Positions 5,476 through 9,085 of a stretch of DNA of 9,085 nucleotides are shown piece by piece. The position numbers and the translations under genes are program-made. The stretch is from Gammaproteobacteria bacterium (GTDB taxonomy: Bacteria; Pseudomonadota; Gammaproteobacteria; Steroidobacterales; Rariloculaceae): positions 1 to 9,085 of the forward strand of contig PKRJ01000090.1 of NCBI GenBank assembly GCA_017577365.1, in the 5' to 3' direction. The notes under the pieces are model-generated. The model was given only the letters and a program-made list of their open reading frames with translations. It had not been told where the DNA came from and searched no databases. Position 1 is the stretch's first letter; each line of letters starts with the position of its first letter.

Positions 5476-7503
5476 CTACTCGATCGGCAGCGCGAACGTG
5501 ATGTACTTGCCGGGGCCCGGCGGCTCGTTGGTCGGCAGGCCGAAGAGGCCGTTGCCGCCGCTCGCGATCGTGATGAACTGCCGGCCGTCGACCTCATAGA
5601 CCGCGGGCACGCCCTCCGTCGCCGCGTCGAGCTGATACTTCCACAGCACTTCGCCCGTATCGCGATCGTACGCACGGAACGCGCGATCCGACGACGTGCC
5701 GACGAAGAGCAGACCTCCCGCGGTCGCGACGGGACCGCCGCGCGGCGCGTGACTACCCGTGCCCGTGATGCCTTGCGCGGCGAGGAACGCGACCTCGCCG
5801 TTCGGAATCTGCCACTCGATCTCGCCCGTGTTCAGATCGTACGCGGTGATCTGCGACCACGGCGGCCCGATCGCCGAGAGCCCGTTGCTCTGCAACATGA
5901 AGTCGACCGGGCTGGTGTAGGGCACGAAATCGGGACCGGCATTGGGCGGCGTGCCGGCGCCGAAAGGTCCGCCGCCTCCGCCGCCATCGGGAACGCGGAG
6001 CTGCACGCGCGTAGGCAGCTCCTTCGAGACGACGTACATCTTGCCGTTCACCGGATCGACGGCCGAGCTGCCCCAGTTCGCGCCGCCGTTGTGGCCCGGC
6101 ATCATCACCGTGCCCTCGAGGCTCGGCGGCGTATATAGCCCTTCGTTCCGATGCGTGCGCAGGATCTCGCGGACGCGCTCCTTGTCCTCGTCGGGGATGT
6201 ACGGGTTGATGTCGTCCTCGGTGAACGACATGCGCGCGAAGGGCGGCGGTGCGGTCGGAATCGGCTGCGTCGGCGAGGCGCGCTCGCCGGGCACGTCCGA
6301 AGCCGGCACCGGCCGCTCCTCGATGGGCCAGATCGGCTCGCCCGTGTCGCGCTCGAAGACGTAGACATAGCCCTGCTTGCTCGCTTGCGCGACGACGTCG
6401 ATCTCGCGGCCGTCGCGGCGGATGGTGAGCAGCTTCGGCGCCTGTGGGAGATCGAAGTCCCAGAGATCGTGATGAATCGTCTGGAAGTGCCAGAGCCGCT
6501 TACCGGTCCGGGCATCGAGGGCGAGAACGCTGTTGCCGAACAGATTGTCGCCGTGGCGATTCGCACCGTAGAAGTCGTAGCGCGCGGTGCCCGTCGGCAC
6601 GAACACGATGCCGCGCTCGACGTCGACGGTCGACTCGCTCCAGTTGTGCACGCCGCCGAAAGCGTCCGCGGCGTCGTTCGGCCACGTATCCGAGCCGAGC
6701 TCCCCGGGCCGCGGCACCGTGTGGAAGACCCACACGAGCTCGCCGGTGCGCACGTCGTACGCGTGGATGTCGCCCGGCGTCGACGCGTAGCTCGCGCCCC
6801 CCGCGGGCAGCGAGATGATGATCAGGTTCTCGAAGACACGGCCCGGGTTGCTCGTCTGAAGCGGCCTGACGGTGCTCACGTCGTCGACGAGACCGACGCG
6901 CAAGTCGACGCGGCCGTTGTCGCCGAACGACGTGATCGTCTCGCCCGTGCGCGCGTCGATCGCGGTCAGATGGCCTTGGTTGATATAGAGGAGCCGCCGG
7001 TCCGAGCGATCTTCGCTCTCCCAGTAGCTGATGCCGCGTGCGCCGACCTGGCCTTCGTTGGGGTGCACCCAGATCTCTTCGCCCGTCGCCGCGTCGAGCG
7101 CGACGATCGAGCGGCCCTTCGCGAGCACGTACATCACGCCGTCGACGACGATCGGATTGAAGAGGTAGTTCTCGCCGGTCTCGTAGGTCCAAGCGACCTG
7201 CAGCTGCGAGACGTTGCTCTTGTTGATCTGAGCGAGCGACGAGTACTGCGACGAATCGACACCGCCGAGATACTGATCCCACGCGCGATAGTCGGGGCCG
7301 TCTCTGCGTTCCGCGGCGGCCGGAGCCGCGTCTTGCGAAGAGGCCGCGCCGCCGGCGTTGCCGCCGGCATCGCGCGAGCACGCCGCGGATACGGCGAGGC
7401 TCAAGGCTACGAGACCCGTTCCACCCATTCGCGCAAGGCGACGGAGCGATGCATCGCGGCTCGATCCAGCGATTCGATTCGAGAGAATGGATTTCGACGT
7501 CAT
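5476..7503 (-). CDS. PQQ-dependent dehydrogenase, probable lipoprotein
   Basis: A 675-residue quinoprotein, paralogue of the 1663-3597 product. The N-terminus has a long basic region with RRLAR (21-25), a hydrophobic stretch and VSAAC (38-42), a plausible though not ideal lipobox with Cys42. An Ala/Gly/Ser linker (43-66) follows, so it is probably lipid-anchored. Propeller motifs TGEEIW (140-145), TGELVW (253-258), TGKRLW (333-338), TGEIEW (559-564) and TGEVLW (616-621) are present. HHDLWDFD (344-351), QASKQGYVYVFERDTGEP (373-390) and GHNGGANWG (470-478) match the glucose-dehydrogenase-like active-site regions. No CxxCH and no vicinal Cys are present; Cys42 is the only Cys. Six consecutive Gly (507-512) form an unusual loop. 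ATG at 7503 is chosen because a promoter candidate lies just upstream; ATG at 7593 is possible and has GGAAGG before it. Substrate unknown. Confidence 0.88.
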   Translation of the reverse strand: MTSKSILSNRIAGSSRDASLRRLARMGGTGLVALSLAVSAACSRDAGGNAGGAASSQDAAPAAAERRDGPDYRAWDQYLGGVDSSQYSSLAQINKSNVSQLQVAWTYETGENYLFNPIVVDGVMYVLAKGRSIVALDAATGEEIWVHPNEGQVGARGISYWESEDRSDRRLLYINQGHLTAIDARTGETITSFGDNGRVDLRVGLVDDVSTVRPLQTSNPGRVFENLIIISLPAGGASYASTPGDIHAYDVRTGELVWVFHTVPRPGELGSDTWPNDAADAFGGVHNWSESTVDVERGIVFVPTGTARYDFYGANRHGDNLFGNSVLALDARTGKRLWHFQTIHHDLWDFDLPQAPKLLTIRRDGREIDVVAQASKQGYVYVFERDTGEPIWPIEERPVPASDVPGERASPTQPIPTAPPPFARMSFTEDDINPYIPDEDKERVREILRTHRNEGLYTPPSLEGTVMMPGHNGGANWGSSAVDPVNGKMYVVSKELPTRVQLRVPDGGGGGGPFGAGTPPNAGPDFVPYTSPVDFMLQSNGLSAIGPPWSQITAYDLNTGEIEWQIPNGEVAFLAAQGITGTGSHAPRGGPVATAGGLLFVGTSSDRAFRAYDRDTGEVLWKYQLDAATEGVPAVYEVDGRQFITIASGGNGLFGLPTNEPPGPGKYITFALPIE

Positions 7504-7549
7504 CTGCGTTGCTCTTGTTGTCGGCCGGCGGCCGCTGAATGACCCGGCG

Positions 7550-7578
7550 ATACTAATGCAAAGCCGGCGAAATGTCCG
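7550..7578 (-). promoter_or_regulatory. Candidate sigma-70 promoter for the second PQQ dehydrogenase gene
   Basis: On the minus strand, CGGACA (7573-7578) and TAGTAT (7550-7555) are separated by 17 bp. Each matches 4 of 6 consensus bases. The implied transcript would begin about 40 nt before the ATG at 7503, which favours that start over 7593. The call is by eye in a G/C-rich region and remains tentative. Confidence 0.35.
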
Positions 7579-7624
7579 CATACCGAAAGGCATACGCGCC
7601 TTCCGCGTCCGCTCTCGGCGACCG

Positions 7625-9085
7625 TCAAAGGTCGTAGAGCAGCGGCATCACGAGAGAGAGCCCGAGCCACATGATGAGCTGCAGGGGCAGGCCGACGCGA
7701 ATGAAATCCGAGAACCGATAGCCGCCCGCGCTCATCACGAGCAGATTCGTCTGATAGCCGACCGGGATCATGTAGCTCATGTTCGCGCCGTAGAGCACGG
7801 CGAGCACGAACGGCTCGGTCGGCGCGCCGAGCTGCTGCGCGATGCCGAACGCGATCGGCGTGCCGAGAACGGCGACGGCGTTGTTCGTCACGACCTCCGT
7901 CAGAAGCGCCATGATCAGCATGAATCCCGCCAGCGCGACCGGCGTCGGCATCGACCCGACGGCCGAGACGTATAGCGACGCGATGTACTCCGCGGCGCCG
8001 GTTTCCGTCAGCGCGAGGCCGAGCCCGAGGCTCACGACGATCACGAGGATGATCCGCCTGTCGAGGGCGCCGAGCGCGTCGCGCCACGTCAGGCAGCGCG
8101 TCGCGAGGAGCAGCGCGACGCCGAGAAGCGCCGCGATCGAGATCCTGAGCACGCCGAGCGCGGCGAACGCGACGACGGCCGCCATGATGGCGAACGCCGC
8201 GGACGCGCGCTCCGTTCGCGGCACGGTGATCCGTCCGTCGAGCACGACGACCTGTCCGGAGCGCTTCAGGCGCTCGAGCGCTTCCGTCGAGCCTTGCACG
8301 AGCACGATGTCGCCGACCTCGAGCACCTCGCGCAACATCGTCTCGTCCGCCTTGCCGTCGGGCGCGTCGGTCCGATGAAGCGCAAGCGGCACGAGCTCGT
8401 AGCTCGACAGCACGTGACTCGCATCCAGAGAGACGCCGTCGAGCGCCGAGCCCGGCGTCACGACGACCTCCGCGAGGTGCTGATCGCTCGTCAGCGGATG
8501 CTCCGCCGTGACCCGCTCGTCGGTCTCGCCGGCGAGCAACGTCGCGCCGAGCGCGCGCTCGAACTCCTTGAGTCTTTCCGGCGTGTCGCGCACGTGCAGC
8601 CGGTCGCCGGCCGCGAGCACGACGTAAGGCAGTCTCACGAGCGAAAGGTTGCCCCGCGCGATCCGGGAGACTTTCATCCGGCCCTGCGTCAGCGCGAGCA
8701 CCTCGGCGAGCGTCTTACCGTCGGCCGCGCTGCCCTCGTTGATGCGGAGCTTCGCGTCGAACACGCGCGGCGAGACGTCGGTGAGCGGGGCGCGGCGATC
8801 CGGGATCAGATGCGGCGCGACGAGCCATAGAAAAAGAATCGCGACCGAGCCCACGATCAGGACCGGAAGCGCGAAGTCGAACATCTCGAGCTCACGCATG
8901 CCGAGATCCGCAGCGACCGCGACGACGAGCAGATTCGTCGACGTGCCGATCGTCGTCGCCGCCCCGCCTATGATCGTCGCGTAGCCGACCGGCATCAGGA
9001 TGCCCGCCGGCGAGACTTTGGCGCGCAGCGTCACGGCGACGAGCAGGGGAAGGATGGCCGCGACGATCGGCGTGTTGTTCAGGAA
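7625..9085 (-). CDS. SLC13/DASS-type anion transporter with two TrkA-C domains (5' end outside the window)
   Basis: The frame is open to the window edge, so 486 C-terminal residues are visible and the N-terminus is missing, perhaps about 100-130 residues judging by relatives. The visible part opens with FLNNTPIV, a hallmark of the DASS/arsenite-permease fold, then membrane helices and TSTNLLVV (48-55), one of the two STN/QTN-type sodium and substrate motifs. Two soluble TrkA-C (RCK_C) domains follow at about 108-185 and 204-285. The second transmembrane half then runs from about 294, with LTEVVTNNAVAVL (395-407) and GYQTNLLV (443-450). This architecture, with TrkA-C inserted between the two halves, is known for SLC13-type permeases in bacteria. 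Substrate is likely a dicarboxylate, sulfate or related anion, not determinable here. A GTG at 9034 lies inside the conserved fold and is not the start. It ends 121 bp before the second PQQ dehydrogenase. Confidence 0.88.
   Translation of the reverse strand, partial: FLNNTPIVAAILPLLVAVTLRAKVSPAGILMPVGYATIIGGAATTIGTSTNLLVVAVAADLGMRELEMFDFALPVLIVGSVAILFLWLVAPHLIPDRRAPLTDVSPRVFDAKLRINEGSAADGKTLAEVLALTQGRMKVSRIARGNLSLVRLPYVVLAAGDRLHVRDTPERLKEFERALGATLLAGETDERVTAEHPLTSDQHLAEVVVTPGSALDGVSLDASHVLSSYELVPLALHRTDAPDGKADETMLREVLEVGDIVLVQGSTEALERLKRSGQVVVLDGRITVPRTERASAAFAIMAAVVAFAALGVLRISIAALLGVALLLATRCLTWRDALGALDRRIILVIVVSLGLGLALTETGAAEYIASLYVSAVGSMPTPVALAGFMLIMALLTEVVTNNAVAVLGTPIAFGIAQQLGAPTEPFVLAVLYGANMSYMIPVGYQTNLLVMSAGGYRFSDFIRVGLPLQLIMWLGLSLVMPLLYDL

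Noticed and set aside
4916..5675. Several small open frames over the intergenic elements, on both strands.
   Set aside because: Their sequences come from translating the inverted arms (similar peptides appear forward and backward) and G/C-rich spacer; no ribosome binding sites or domains support them.
6151..7542. A 463-codon plus-strand open frame opposite the second PQQ dehydrogenase.
   Set aside because: It has the same shadow composition and is incompatible with the conserved minus-strand gene.
7504..7593. A longer N-terminus for the lipoprotein dehydrogenase from ATG at 7593, which has GGAAGG upstream.
   Set aside because: Not excluded, but it would place a very long charged stretch before the signal sequence and would overlap the promoter candidate at 7550-7578. 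The ATG at 7503 is preferred.
9032..9034. GTG at 9034 as the start of the transporter.
   Set aside because: The frame continues to the edge with FLNNTPIV and a membrane helix conserved in the family, so the gene is truncated by the window.

Overview
The window is G+C-rich DNA with a strong G/C bias at third codon positions, so long open frames occur on every strand. Most of these are shadows. Six genes are supported. Four are exported proteins of a quinoprotein (PQQ) dehydrogenase neighbourhood, one is a DUF6152-type periplasmic protein, and one is an SLC13-type membrane transporter cut by the right edge. The combination of Sec signal peptides, a probable lipoprotein, PQQ beta-propeller dehydrogenases and DUF6152 suggests a Gram-negative bacterium. 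A soil or marine gammaproteobacterium is my best guess, with Acidobacteriota as the alternative. This rests on gene content only.

Layout. The left block (156-3597) is on the minus strand. A soluble periplasmic PQQ dehydrogenase (1663-3597, GTG start) is followed by an uncharacterised secreted protein (677-1492) and a DUF6152 protein (156-557), and ends at a clear hairpin terminator (81-106). The gene at 3853-4857 is on the plus strand, divergent from this block across a 255-bp promoter region. It encodes a second member of the same uncharacterised family. The right block is again on the minus strand. The 3' part of an SLC13/DASS transporter with two TrkA-C domains (7625 to the edge) precedes a second, probably lipid-anchored PQQ dehydrogenase (5476-7503), which ends at an intrinsic terminator (5420-5444).

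The 618-bp gap between the convergent genes (4858-5475) holds the most unusual feature. It contains two structured elements in opposite orientation. They share a 51-54 nt core that is nearly identical between copies. Each core is flanked by a perfect inverted repeat of 26 or 29 bp whose sequence differs between copies while pairing stays complete. The core itself forms two hairpins, and one base pair in it shows a compensatory G-C to C-G exchange. The elements therefore look like a folded, structure-conserved repeat family (REP/BIME-like or a small non-autonomous mobile element). I do not recognise them.

How the genes may work together (inference): the two dehydrogenases would oxidise a sugar or alcohol in the periplasm. 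Neither has a haem c motif or a membrane quinone-binding domain, so they need an external electron acceptor. The two paralogous secreted proteins and the DUF6152 protein are probably accessory, and the transporter may import an anionic product. No PQQ-synthesis genes, cytochromes or TonB receptors are visible here.
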